A DNA stretch of 64,000 nucleotides from Calothrix sp. NIES-4105 (lineage in GTDB: Bacteria > Cyanobacteriota > Cyanobacteriia > Cyanobacteriales > Nostocaceae). The number at the start of each line of letters is the position of its first letter. Within the stretch, counting starts at the first letter, position 1. The position numbers and the translations under genes were made by a program. Positions 51,644 to 61,230 of the stretch are shown here, one piece after another. The stretch covers positions 248,001 to 312,000 of the forward strand of contig NZ_AP018291.1 in the NCBI RefSeq assembly GCF_002368415.1, in the 5' to 3' direction. A model generated the notes under the pieces. It did no database searches. It was not told where the DNA came from and saw nothing but the letters and a program-made list of their open reading frames with translations.

Positions 51644-54454
51644 TTATGCGACTTTCAGTGTTTTTAACCCTTTACTTAAAAGTTCTTTTGTTTCTTCGTC
51701 TTGCTCATCATCACGAAGCATACGCACAAACGCATCAGAGAATTTGACCATGCCGAGCATTGGATTGTGTTTATACTTGGTGAGGTATAAAGTGCGTAAT
51801 GCTTGTTCGTTAGGATTATTTGCAACAGCTGCAAGTAAACAAAATGCAGGATAATAACGACAAAAAGTAAGTTTACCGTTATCATCAAGTAACCACTGAG
51901 AGTAGATATTTTCTTTTTTTGGAAAAAAGGCTTCAGTGCTGTTGCGAGAAATTATCTCTTGAGGATAACAAAAGCGATTAATAAATGGTTCAACTGCTGA
52001 TGTTTGAATACGCCCAATTAGTCGGGTGCCAATGTTAGCAAATATTTTAGGCGCCGCTTTTGATTGAAATATACTTTCTGGCTCCTGCGCCGACAGAATT
52101 ACTCGTATACCAGCTTTGGCGCCATTCGCACATAATCGACCAATCAATTCAGCAATTGATTCAAAATTAAATAAGATTGGTGCCTCGTCAAGGAAAAATA
52201 TTGATGCCTTACTTGATAGCGCGCGTCGCAGTGCTGCGGAATAAGCGGATAATGCAAGAACTGCTGCATCTGATTCGCTACCTAGTGAGCGTAATGCGAA
52301 TACTAATAATAAAGCATCAGTACGAAAACTCGACGGTTTAGAGATAGATTGCCCGACTCTACTACTTAACCAAAATTTAAGACGTAATCTAATTTGGTTT
52401 AGTGCCTCAAGGATATCTTTACTGTTATTGGCAATTGAATCAAGTTTGACATACCCTGGTGAACACATATTATAAAAATCTTGCAACGTGGGAATATCAT
52501 TCCATTCTGTTGTGCCAAAACCTTTATCTAGTGCAAGTTTATAACGCAGTTTGATATCATCATCATTAAAAAAGGTTTCAATTGCTAATGTGATTATGCT
52601 TTCAATATTTGAGATTGTAGTAGGCATAACTCCAATTGGATTTGTACCTAGCACCATAACCATTAATGTTGATTTTAAGAATTCCTTAAAATCCGTCATT
52701 CTTTCCTTGATAATTTCTTGTTCATACCCCCTTAAATCTGGCAATTCAAATAAATTATTTGATTCTTTTGTGATATCAAAATAGGCACCTTCGTCACCCA
52801 TAAATTCAGTGTAGTCAGTAAATGTGCTACTACCATCGGGTTTTGGAAAATCGAGCGCAATTACTGGTATGCCTTGTGCCAACGCAGGTGTGAGTAATCC
52901 AGCGACTAATACTGATTTACCAGCCCGTGTTGTACCAAATACACAAAGGTTTTTGTGTTGGCTGTATAAATCTAGATGTACTGGTGTGCCGCCTTCTTCA
53001 GCGATAAGCTCAAAACCTTGTTTGTCACCAGTAGAAGTACAAACTAGTGGTGTAATGCCAGGTGCTTCGGAAGAAAAGTAAGGTAGGCGCCTGTTGAATG
53101 GTTTTGTAAGTAGATTTTCCCAGACGATTGGAGAGCATTGCAGCCAAGTTTTCCAAGCGTATTCGAGTTCTCGGTCAATTCGAGCAGGACGAAGGAAACA
53201 GCTTTGCAGGTATTTACACGCTTCGTCAAGTTTTTGAGGTGTGTCGCGATGGACGAGAAAGACGACAGCACTATGAATAGGAATACTGCCGCGAAGAATT
53301 GTTTCTTGTGCAGCAACTGCTTCTTCTATATTCATGTTAGCTTTTACATCTATACTCCCCTTGTCTGTGGACATTGCACTGGAAGTAATCGATTGTTTTG
53401 TAATACGCTGTAGTGCTACTTTTGCCAACGCTTGATTTGCTTTTGATAACTGACAAATGATTTCAGTATCAGATATTTTTTCTTTGCTTAGTACTCGCCA
53501 CAGATAGCGTAGTTGGTCATATTCGTCAACCCAACCTTGCGGTTTTTCGCTAAATTGAAGCACACCAATATATTTATCTTGTAATTGCACCCAATTTCTA
53601 TCAAGAAAGGGAACTGAATCTTCGTTTTCTAATATAAGGTGACGAATATGAAAATCGCTATTTTGTTCTTCGTGAAGCCCTTCTTCATTAAGAAAAAGTG
53701 GATTAGCTATTGAAGGTGGCTCACTATTATTAAACTGATTCCATATTATTTCCCAAATATTTTCTGGAGATAAGGCTTTAGCACTAAATCCCATTGTATT
53801 AGAAATAACTTGTTCCCACATTTGAAAACCAGATGCAAAGCTATCATTTAATATTGTTTCAATTCTTAGTTTACGTGTTTCGTGTATTTTTCCTGTAAAT
53901 GTTTGCCATTGCGTTTTTATATTTTTAAGCAATTTTTCAACCGGGTCATTGCTTTTCACATCTTGCGAAGATTTTACAGTGTATGTACACCAAAAACGTA
54001 GAAATTTGTTTTTACGAACGCCGTTGTTTGTTAGTTCGCGCGCACGTAATCGTTCAGAGCGAATTAGCAAATTCAGTTGTTCAAGTTTACAATCAGACTC
54101 GATTTTTCTTAATTCTTGCTGGCGCCATGAATCATCTGTAAACGAACCAAGGTGAACAGTGAGTGTTTCGCCTTCGGGTAGTTCCTTTAATCCTCCTTCA
54201 ATATTTTCAAATATAGGCAAAATTTGTTCTTCTGGTAGGGATGGATGTATACCTCGAATATCAAAGCAAAATTTTATCTGAACATCTTCTTTATTTGTAA
54301 GAATTAATGCGCCAATATTTCTACGCCCACCGAGTGAAATACTGGTAATACCTGCGAGGTGAGTAATGTCTTCAAATGGGGTTAATCCCCTGACTACCCC
54401 AAGTTGGTCGGTTTCAAGGGATTGTTTACCGATTTTTGGTTTAGTTGAAGTCAT
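51644..54454 (-). CDS. virB4: VirB4/TraC-like type IV secretion ATPase
   Basis: 936 residues. Walker A GTTRAGKS near 510 (LCVFGTTRAGKSVLVAGLL) and Walker B FFLDEAP near 755. SAQEPESIFQS and IGTRLIGRI after it match the arginine-finger region of VirB4. The N-terminal 450 residues are the VirB4 CagE-like domain. VirB4 powers pilus assembly and DNA transfer. It is longer than typical VirB4 (about 790-850). The start overlaps the VirB3-like gene by 4 bp (ATGA). Confidence 0.9.
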   Translation of the reverse strand: MTSTKPKIGKQSLETDQLGVVRGLTPFEDITHLAGITSISLGGRRNIGALILTNKEDVQIKFCFDIRGIHPSLPEEQILPIFENIEGGLKELPEGETLTVHLGSFTDDSWRQQELRKIESDCKLEQLNLLIRSERLRARELTNNGVRKNKFLRFWCTYTVKSSQDVKSNDPVEKLLKNIKTQWQTFTGKIHETRKLRIETILNDSFASGFQMWEQVISNTMGFSAKALSPENIWEIIWNQFNNSEPPSIANPLFLNEEGLHEEQNSDFHIRHLILENEDSVPFLDRNWVQLQDKYIGVLQFSEKPQGWVDEYDQLRYLWRVLSKEKISDTEIICQLSKANQALAKVALQRITKQSITSSAMSTDKGSIDVKANMNIEEAVAAQETILRGSIPIHSAVVFLVHRDTPQKLDEACKYLQSCFLRPARIDRELEYAWKTWLQCSPIVWENLLTKPFNRRLPYFSSEAPGITPLVCTSTGDKQGFELIAEEGGTPVHLDLYSQHKNLCVFGTTRAGKSVLVAGLLTPALAQGIPVIALDFPKPDGSSTFTDYTEFMGDEGAYFDITKESNNLFELPDLRGYEQEIIKERMTDFKEFLKSTLMVMVLGTNPIGVMPTTISNIESIITLAIETFFNDDDIKLRYKLALDKGFGTTEWNDIPTLQDFYNMCSPGYVKLDSIANNSKDILEALNQIRLRLKFWLSSRVGQSISKPSSFRTDALLLVFALRSLGSESDAAVLALSAYSAALRRALSSKASIFFLDEAPILFNFESIAELIGRLCANGAKAGIRVILSAQEPESIFQSKAAPKIFANIGTRLIGRIQTSAVEPFINRFCYPQEIISRNSTEAFFPKKENIYSQWLLDDNGKLTFCRYYPAFCLLAAVANNPNEQALRTLYLTKYKHNPMLGMVKFSDAFVRMLRDDEQDEETKELLSKGLKTLKVA

Positions 54455-54783
54455 GATGGTTTACTTAATTTTTTACCTTTTTGCTTTTTAATTGGTAGTG
54501 GAGGATTTACGATTGATACGTATTGTTTATAACCTCGTACTATTCTGGGTGTTCCAACAAATTTCCCTAGGTATGCTTTATTTGAGGATAAAGTCCACCA
54601 TGTCGCCCATCCCCAAGCAATAAATAATCCAGTTACGAACCAACTTGCTTGAAAGGCTGCGTTTACTACTATTAATCCAAATAATAGTATGAGTGTCCAG
54701 GGTACTATTTGGTCGGCAGGAAAAGGGCCAAGCCTGGGTTGGTCACCCAGGACTCGATTGACGGTACGAAAATCTCTAGGCAT
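54451..54783 (-). CDS. VirB3/TraL-like small membrane protein
   Basis: 110 residues with a paired hydrophobic region at about 28-68 (WTLILLFGLIVVNAAFQASW and FVTGLFIAWGWATWW), and a basic tail (PLPIKKQKGKKLSK). Its size, topology, and 4-bp overlap with virB4 fit VirB3/TraL, which is always next to VirB4 and sometimes fused to it. Confidence 0.65.
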   Translation of the reverse strand: MPRDFRTVNRVLGDQPRLGPFPADQIVPWTLILLFGLIVVNAAFQASWFVTGLFIAWGWATWWTLSSNKAYLGKFVGTPRIVRGYKQYVSIVNPPLPIKKQKGKKLSKPS

Positions 54784-54835
54784 TTTATAAATAAGTAGGA
54801 GCGTTTATTAGCAATCACCCCAAATCTTGTATTGA

Positions 54836-55450
54836 TTAGCCAACCACTAGTCCAGCAAGAGTATCACCAACCACAACGGTGATAGCTACTATAATGGGCG
54901 TTCTAGCTATTGTCTGCCAGTCTTCATCTTGCCGTGCTTTTTGTACAACTTGTACAAGTGAAATACCGAGATATAGCAAAAATAAACCTCTTAATACTGC
55001 AAATATGAATCCGATAATAGTTGGGTCAATATCAGGAAAATACGCTGTATTTTTGAAAAACTCTTCTGCTTTATTCAAGAATTGCGCGTTAGCTGGCGCA
55101 GTTGCCATATCTAATAAAAAAACCGTGCCAACCAAGCAAAACAGTACAGTATATACGTTGATACCGTATTTACGCTGCCATTTTTCAAAATTACAAAGCA
55201 GCGAATTTGCTTCTTTGGGCATTAATGCTACGCCAGCAGCAAGAAAAGCCAATGATGCTACTACCATGTTATGAATCGAAATGTCGGCAATCATTAGCCC
55301 TGTGCCAACCACCATCAATCCAACAATTGCACTATCTTCCTTGAAGCTACGGCGCCGATAAACATTTGTGGCTGCTGAGTAAGAATACTTGTTCCCGCAG
55401 TTATTGTCTTCTTGTTGGTTGTCGTAATCTTGGTAATAATTTTTTGTCAT
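54836..55450 (-). CDS. VirB2-like pilin precursor with a long N-terminal extension
   Basis: 204 residues. A hydrophilic start, two membrane helices (SAIVGLMVVGTGLMIADISI; MVVASLAFLAAGVALM), then a third (VYTVLFCLVGTVFLLDM) ending in ATAPANAQF, which looks like a peptidase cleavage site. The mature part of about 80 residues has two further helices (IIGFIFAVLRGLFLLYLGISL; PIIVAITVVVGDTLAGLVVG) in pilin style. It is first in the T4SS run, where VirB2 normally sits. The long leader is unusual. Moderate confidence. Confidence 0.55.
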   Translation of the reverse strand: MTKNYYQDYDNQQEDNNCGNKYSYSAATNVYRRRSFKEDSAIVGLMVVGTGLMIADISIHNMVVASLAFLAAGVALMPKEANSLLCNFEKWQRKYGINVYTVLFCLVGTVFLLDMATAPANAQFLNKAEEFFKNTAYFPDIDPTIIGFIFAVLRGLFLLYLGISLVQVVQKARQDEDWQTIARTPIIVAITVVVGDTLAGLVVG

Positions 55451-55911
55451 ACGATTTGGGATGTGTTTTTTGTCTTGGCTATTTATTTGTTGCCTTGCAC
55501 TTAAGCTTCGTTACTGGTATTCTCATGCCTGAGTACAACCAAACACATCTAATAAAATTCATATCTTGCAACTATTTGCGTTTATAATCCACCTTTAATG
55601 CATATATTTTTTGCTCAGAGTTTAATTCACGTGTATTTTACATAAATTTTTTATATGTCGTGTATGTCGTATATTTGGGTGTTCAGGGCAGTAAGTACTA
55701 CTGTCTTAGGGCAGAAAATTGATTAAGTACAATTATTTGCTTAGGTATATTTATTTAATGTATTTCAATATAATTTCAGCTAAGATATATATTTTAGCTG
55801 AAGCGTTATTTCTGTAAACCCTTGTGTTGCAATACTTATGAACTTTTATTTTGTTAGCCTAGTATTCATAAATTGTGTTGGGTAGGTGATAGCGGTTGTT
55901 GTGAAAGCAAA
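55451..55911. other. Intergenic region upstream of the T4SS operon
   Basis: About 460 bp of AT-rich sequence without a convincing gene. A short near-direct repeat (AGGGCAG at 55686 and 55709) flanks a stretch with GTACTACTG. The shared TTCAAT promoter motif was not seen here, so the transfer genes may be under different control. No terminator with a good T-run was recognised. Confidence 0.4.
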
Positions 55912-56439
55912 TCATTTTGGTGGTTTGATGAGATAGTTTATGAAAAGTTTATCGCCTACTTCGATTCCAAGTTTTTGAGCTTTTCCTGACGAGATTTCAA
56001 TGATTTGGTTTGCGGGTAGTTTACCGCCATATGCGGGGCATGGTTCTTTTTTACATGGTGTTGCATTTTTTACGATATCTTTTACTACGCCGTCGCGCAT
56101 AAAAATCATATCGAGTGGTACGTAGGTGTCTTTCATCCAAAGGCGGATAGGTTCCGCGTTATCAACAACAAAGAGCATCCCAGTATTTTCGGAGATTGAT
56201 TTACGGAATTTTAGTCCTAGTGCTAATTCTCTTCGGCTTCTTGCGACTTCAAGTTGAATTGTCTGATTATTTTTTGTGAAAGTGGCGCTTATTGGTAGTT
56301 GTTGAGGTTGTCGATTGTAAATACTCAGTGCAACAGGTACTGTAGCAAGTAGTATTGCAGCAATTGGTCCTACAACATTAATAAATTTGAGAAATAATTT
56401 TTCAATATTGATTGCTTTTTTGGTTTGGTTAAAGCTCAT
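55912..56439 (-). CDS. DUF192-family membrane-anchored protein
   Basis: 175 residues. An N-terminal membrane helix (FINVVGPIAAILLATVPVALSI) is followed by a DUF192 domain: LEVARSRRELALGLKFRKSI, NTGMLFVVDNAEPIRLWMKDTYVPLDMIFM and a C-terminal segment with EISSGKAQKLGIEVGDKLFI. The domain is a small beta-barrel of unknown function. Two cysteines (CKKEPC) are an addition. It ends 460 bp from the T4SS pilin gene and starts 11 bp after the AAA gene stop, so it probably shares that transcript. Confidence 0.75.
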   Translation of the reverse strand: MSFNQTKKAINIEKLFLKFINVVGPIAAILLATVPVALSIYNRQPQQLPISATFTKNNQTIQLEVARSRRELALGLKFRKSISENTGMLFVVDNAEPIRLWMKDTYVPLDMIFMRDGVVKDIVKNATPCKKEPCPAYGGKLPANQIIEISSGKAQKLGIEVGDKLFINYLIKPPK

Positions 56440-56450
56440 GTGTATCGTAT

Positions 56451-58091
56451 TTATCCAAAAATGTTAATATTACCGTTTGCGTAGATAGAGTCATCAATAG
56501 GACTGCTGGGTAAACCTTGTGCATCCGCTTTATCACGCATTGATTCAACTCTGTCAGCTTCACGAATAGCGAGTGGATTCATTTGGCGCCGTTCTTCAAG
56601 AATTGCTTCGATAGTTAGTTCGAGTGGGGGGCAGTCAGATTCATCCCACTTTTCACCTAAAATGTTGTTGTAAAATATTGTGCTAGCAGCACGCTCAACC
56701 ATCGTTTGAATTTCTGCACCAACACAACGATAAGTAGCTTTGATAATGCGGCGCCAATCTTCTTCACTCCAGGGGTCGTTACCGTTACGAAAACGTTTAT
56801 CAAATCTCGCTGCATTTATCTTGAAAATTGCGTAACGTTCTCCATTATTTGGTAAATCAATTTTAAATATATAGTCGAATCTTCCAGCGCGCGTTAGCTC
56901 TGGAGGCAACCATTCCATGCGATTAACGCTGGCAATAACGAATACATCACTGGTACGTTCCTGCATCCACGTTAATAATTTACCGGCGAGTCGTTTTGAC
57001 AAGTCGTCATCGCCAGCGAAACCTTTATCAAAATCATCGAAATATACAATTACTTGGTTTAATGTGTCAGCTAGCTTTAAAAGTTTGGTTAGTTTTGCTT
57101 CTGCTTGATTGCCAAAACTGCGGAAATTACCCCAATCAACTAGAATAAGGGGAATACCCATGTTTTGGGAGCAAGCCTTTGCTGAGTGAGACTTACCTGT
57201 ACCTGGTGGACCAACGAGCATCATGCCTTTTGGTACTTTCAAGTTGTATTGTTTGGCGCGTGGTGTAAGTAATCTTTTAAATTTTTTGAATGACTCTTGC
57301 ATTAGTTCCAAACCACCAATCTCCATTTTAGGTGGCTGTACAAATTCAATGTCGTAAAGTTTATTTAGTAAATTTACTTTATATGTTAAAAATAATTTTG
57401 TTGCAGTATCAATATCATTGAATTCAACAACTTTAGTTATTTCTTTAATACCATTAATAATATCTGATAAGTACAAACCAATTCCAGCACTAGCAATCCT
57501 TATGTAATCAGTATCCGTGTATAAATTAGGTAATAAATTATTGATTTGCAACTCGTTAATTATTTCTCCAATATTAGGTAATTCGTTGTACCATGTTGGT
57601 ATTTCGGCTGCGATGTCGTTTGATATTTGTAGCGACGAGCCAAGAAGTAAGATTGTTTTATCTTGGTTATGATTATATAGTTTAATATTTAATAGTGATG
57701 ATTTTACCCATTCAGATACTATAAAAAACTCTGTTTCTCGCATATCGACGCTTTGAATCCAAGGAAATAGGTTTTCAATAATTAAAATACCTTTCCCTTT
57801 ATAGGTTTTCCAAAAATTTAATACTTGGAAGTAGTCTTCTCGATTATGTTTATTTTGATGCGGCTGATATTCGTTAAAATCAAATATTGACAGTTTATTA
57901 TCTACATATTTTAATTGTAATAATTTATCTTCGTTTAAATTCCATAAATAACATGGTGTGTTAGTAGCCTCACACAATTTCGTCGTATTAAGCAAAAATC
58001 GATATCTTTCTTGTAGGGGGTTTTCGCAAGCAATGATGGAATTCTTGTCTTGAATCATTGACACAAGTGAGTCGAAGCTTGTTTTTATCAT
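56451..58091 (-). CDS. AAA ATPase (Ycf46-like)
   Basis: 546 residues. The N-terminal 270 residues carry no clear motif. The AAA module follows with Walker A GPPGTGKSHSAKA near 295, a Walker B of the form VYFDDFDKGF, sensor 1 IASVNR and the arginine-finger ELTRAGRFDYIF. It resembles Ycf46-type AAA proteins of cyanobacteria and plastids. The N-terminal half, with segments like IIENLFPWIQSVDMRETEFFIV, is typical of that family. It may remodel a complex linked to the adjacent T4SS or DUF192 protein; role unknown. Confidence 0.75.
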   Translation of the reverse strand: MIKTSFDSLVSMIQDKNSIIACENPLQERYRFLLNTTKLCEATNTPCYLWNLNEDKLLQLKYVDNKLSIFDFNEYQPHQNKHNREDYFQVLNFWKTYKGKGILIIENLFPWIQSVDMRETEFFIVSEWVKSSLLNIKLYNHNQDKTILLLGSSLQISNDIAAEIPTWYNELPNIGEIINELQINNLLPNLYTDTDYIRIASAGIGLYLSDIINGIKEITKVVEFNDIDTATKLFLTYKVNLLNKLYDIEFVQPPKMEIGGLELMQESFKKFKRLLTPRAKQYNLKVPKGMMLVGPPGTGKSHSAKACSQNMGIPLILVDWGNFRSFGNQAEAKLTKLLKLADTLNQVIVYFDDFDKGFAGDDDLSKRLAGKLLTWMQERTSDVFVIASVNRMEWLPPELTRAGRFDYIFKIDLPNNGERYAIFKINAARFDKRFRNGNDPWSEEDWRRIIKATYRCVGAEIQTMVERAASTIFYNNILGEKWDESDCPPLELTIEAILEERRQMNPLAIREADRVESMRDKADAQGLPSSPIDDSIYANGNINIFG

Positions 58092-58291
58092 TTGCGTGGT
58101 AATTAAGCCGGATTGTCGAAATGCATATGCTTTAAAAGGTACTAAGGTTGTAGCGTTGTTAGCATCTAATATTATTCGTATTTTTGCGATTTGGGTTGGC
58201 TAAGGTTTTGCAGCCAAAAATAAACATTTGTTAGATTTTCATTTTGAGTGTTTGATGTGATTCTATATATAGTTGGTTAATTTATGGGTTT

Positions 58292-59617
58292 ATGGACACA
58301 GTGTTGAAGGACACAACTGCGGATTCCTTTATCGAAGCGTTTGAATTAGCTTATAATATGAATGGCGTAAAACATCCTGCCGAGCGACTGAGTATTAATC
58401 TTGGAGATAATTTAATTTATGGGAAGGATAGTAGCGGCGCCATTGTGAATAAGCTTGACCCAAGTGCTGTGGCGCTACTTAGTGCTGTTGCTGTTGATGA
58501 GAAGCCGCCATTGGAACTTGCTCTTGAAGACCAGATATTAAATCAATCCGTAGATATTCAAATTGATAGGTTTACAGTACTGAGCTACTGTGATGGCGTG
58601 TATGAAGAAAAGCTATTACTTGAGCAGATTCATGAAGACGAGAAGCTAAAAGAGGCGTTTGTCGCTGTAAAAGATAAAGCTATTGCTGTAGTTCTATTAA
58701 GCACAAATGCTCAAGTTGGTGTAGAAGAAGCTAACCCATCTGATGTTTTGGACTTTGAGGAGCGTTTAGGAATAACAGTTTCCCCTACCGTTGATGAAGT
58801 TAAGGAGGTGGCACCGCAGGAAGTAATTATTGATGATGTTTACAAGAGTGCGTTTGTTGGGGAGCAAGCTTGTTGGGAAATTGAAGCAACTCCTAAAACA
58901 TTACAGATATTAGAAGAAGAGTTATTGAAGCAATCACGTTCTGTTTCTGTTGTGCCGAGTACTCAGCCGGAAGTGGAATCTAAAGTGAAGTTTGAAATTG
59001 ATGCTCAACCAATACCTAAACTACAACAGCAACCACCCACTCAAAACAGCTTTTTGAGTGATGATGAGCAAGCGTTAGTGTCTGAGATAGTTAGCGACCA
59101 TGAAGAAGCACCGCAAACTGAAACATCTGTTGTAGCAGTAAGTTTGGCTGACAACATGAGCATAAATTCAGGCGCCTCGCGAATGTTTGTTGCGACAGCG
59201 GAGAATAATTTAATCACCGCGATAGCAGAAACTGGAGATGCCGATAATAATGATGCGGTTGACGCAGCTAGTATAAATTTATTGCAAGCGAAAGATGTAA
59301 ATTTGCAGGTTGATGCTTCTTTACGTGACCAGCAAGCGCACAAACTTATGACGACTATTGTTGCTATTGGCATGGCAAGTGGGAAAAACGAAATTAGGAC
59401 TAAGGGGGGAGAGTACGTTGTTCAGTTGGGTAGTGATGGTAGTGCTTTGCTAAGAAGTGCAGCAGGTGTTATTTATGATGGACTACCTAATATCAAACAA
59501 GCTTCTATCAATTTGATGAGCAACTTCGATATCAACTCCTTATCTAAATCAGTTGAAAATACTGCTGCCTATATGCGCGAAGCAGAAAAAGAAAAAGAAA
59601 AGCAACTTGAAATCTAG
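58292..59617 (+). CDS. Hypothetical acidic protein
   Basis: 441 residues, unrecognised. Very acidic in its middle (EEANPSDVLDFEERLGITV). Ala/Asn-rich around 290-340, and the C-terminal end is a Lys/Glu helix (AAYMREAEKEKEKQLEI). No membrane segment or cysteine motif. The 200-bp gap at 58092-58291 is a divergent promoter region with the AAA gene. It begins a plus-strand unit with the two genes that follow. Confidence 0.5.
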   Translation: MDTVLKDTTADSFIEAFELAYNMNGVKHPAERLSINLGDNLIYGKDSSGAIVNKLDPSAVALLSAVAVDEKPPLELALEDQILNQSVDIQIDRFTVLSYCDGVYEEKLLLEQIHEDEKLKEAFVAVKDKAIAVVLLSTNAQVGVEEANPSDVLDFEERLGITVSPTVDEVKEVAPQEVIIDDVYKSAFVGEQACWEIEATPKTLQILEEELLKQSRSVSVVPSTQPEVESKVKFEIDAQPIPKLQQQPPTQNSFLSDDEQALVSEIVSDHEEAPQTETSVVAVSLADNMSINSGASRMFVATAENNLITAIAETGDADNNDAVDAASINLLQAKDVNLQVDASLRDQQAHKLMTTIVAIGMASGKNEIRTKGGEYVVQLGSDGSALLRSAAGVIYDGLPNIKQASINLMSNFDINSLSKSVENTAAYMREAEKEKEKQLEI

Positions 59618-59664
59618 CAGCACCTGTATAAATATTTTCTCCTTCGTCATTCAATAGTACGCAT

Positions 59665-60237
59665 ATGAGTGAAAAACCAGTATTCCCTATACTTTTGGTT
59701 CCCCCTAATGTTGATAGTCGTGAGTACACGCCAGTTATTTTGCCTATGGGCACTGGTACGGCGCCGATTGGTGCATCAGAGAAATTATTCGGTGATGCAT
59801 TGCTGCGTAGCTTTGGTGATTGGGTAAAACCACAGCAAATGATGTTGCCACCAGGCCACGATTTGCACTACACTGCGGACTTTTTAATAGTCGAACCGAC
59901 TACAGGTTTACACTTTGATATTGAAGTTGATGAGCCTATCAGCTTCTCGACAGGTGGCGCCACCCATTTTATTGGGGATGATGACTATAGGAACAAATGT
60001 TTTATTGATGCGGGTTGGTTAGTGGTTAGGTTTGCAGAGGAGCAGGTTTCAAGCCAGCCTTTGCGCTGCTGCCGATTTATTGCGAATGTCATTGAGAAAT
60101 ATACTGCCAACGATGTCGTGGCAGCAAAACTTAGTTCCATACCACGACTTGATAAGGTTCAGCAATGGACTAAATCTCAAGCATTAAAGTTGAAAAAACG
60201 TAAATATCGTCAAGGTTATTTAGAAGCACGCAAATGA
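59665..60237 (+). CDS. DUF559/VSR-like endonuclease-fold protein
   Basis: 190 residues. The core YTADFLIVEP, then HFDIEVDEP, then DDDYRNKCFIDAGWLVVRFAEEQV matches the restriction-fold pattern in which D, E-x-D and a D..R...GW.V.RF strand form the nuclease site (DUF559/VSR-like). The catalytic acids appear intact. No restriction system surrounds it. The C-terminal end is basic (LKLKKRKYRQGY). It overlaps the next gene by four bases (ATGA). Confidence 0.65.
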   Translation: MSEKPVFPILLVPPNVDSREYTPVILPMGTGTAPIGASEKLFGDALLRSFGDWVKPQQMMLPPGHDLHYTADFLIVEPTTGLHFDIEVDEPISFSTGGATHFIGDDDYRNKCFIDAGWLVVRFAEEQVSSQPLRCCRFIANVIEKYTANDVVAAKLSSIPRLDKVQQWTKSQALKLKKRKYRQGYLEARK

Positions 60238-60872
60238 TATCGACACAAGAATATTTAAAATCTATGCCATTCCAGAGATTCACTAATAATCCAATCTCGG
60301 TTGATGAGGCAGCATTTCAAACAGTTTGTTCGCAATTCATGTTTTTTAATAAACTGCGCTCGCTTCTTGTCAATGTTTATGGATTGTTATCGAGTGTAAC
60401 ATTACAAGTAAGTAAACTAGGTTTTCACTTAAAAAAAATATTTAACTATTTTAGCCGTGAAGGTAATGAATTTGATTTTTCCTTTATGTTTAGCCATGAA
60501 GTTTTAGTCGTCACTAAAAATCTTTCTGTTGCTGACCATCAATTCATCGGAGAAAAGATTCGTTTTTTTCTGCTGGAAGTTGTTGTAATATCTACAGGTG
60601 TTAAGGAAAAATATGGAAATAATTCAAGATTGTATATTTTGCTGAAAAATCTCTACACTTCACTATTGAATCTACGTAATTCAATAGTAAATAATTTGAA
60701 AAAATATTCGAGTTTTTATTGTAGAAAATTATATTACATATGCCCAATGAGCGATATAGCCAATTCGTTTGCGTATCAACAATCAATAGTCAAAGCGTTG
60801 TCTCTAGAGGTAGACTTAGTACTTTACAATAACAATCTTAGTGATGCAACCTGTTTAAATGATTTTCCTTAA
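60234..60872 (+). CDS. Hypothetical protein
   Basis: 212 residues, unrecognised. Rich in Phe, Leu and Tyr with helical segments (SQFMFFNKLRSLLVNVYGLL; LYILLKNLYTSLLNLRNSI). No clear membrane topology. Translation is coupled to the DUF559-like gene by an ATGA overlap, and its 3' end overlaps the convergent 60869-61162 gene by 4 bp. Confidence 0.5.
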   Translation: MISTQEYLKSMPFQRFTNNPISVDEAAFQTVCSQFMFFNKLRSLLVNVYGLLSSVTLQVSKLGFHLKKIFNYFSREGNEFDFSFMFSHEVLVVTKNLSVADHQFIGEKIRFFLLEVVVISTGVKEKYGNNSRLYILLKNLYTSLLNLRNSIVNNLKKYSSFYCRKLYYICPMSDIANSFAYQQSIVKALSLEVDLVLYNNNLSDATCLNDFP

Positions 60873-61162
60873 ATTAACTTTAATTCTAAAAATTTTGGTA
60901 CTAATTCCTGTTCATCTAAATTCAATGATAGTACTATTTTCATTTTGTCGTACAGTATCTGAAATTGCTGGGGATAATTGTTTAATATCATCTCCATCTT
61001 TTGTTTAATTGTTGTGTCGTTAACTTCTAATTTTTCACTCAGTCCATCAAAAAATATACCTGTCCATATTTCCATAATAAAATTTTCGGCATCAGGAGGG
61101 TAATCTATATCGCTTAGGACTATAGCGATTGCTTTTAATTCGTTAACTGTTAATGTTTCCAT
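60869..61162 (-). CDS. Hypothetical acidic helical protein
   Basis: 97 residues, unrecognised. Mostly helical (LTVNELKAIAIVLSDIDYP; DTTIKQKMEMILNNYPQQF). The protein is convergent with and overlaps the plus-strand gene by 4 bp. Small and isolated, so only moderate confidence that it is translated. Confidence 0.45.
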   Translation of the reverse strand: METLTVNELKAIAIVLSDIDYPPDAENFIMEIWTGIFFDGLSEKLEVNDTTIKQKMEMILNNYPQQFQILYDKMKIVLSLNLDEQELVPKFLELKLI

Positions 61163-61230
61163 ATATTTAACACTAAATGGCTGGATAACTACATTACATA
61201 ATTTTATATTTTATTGGAAAATAATTAAAT

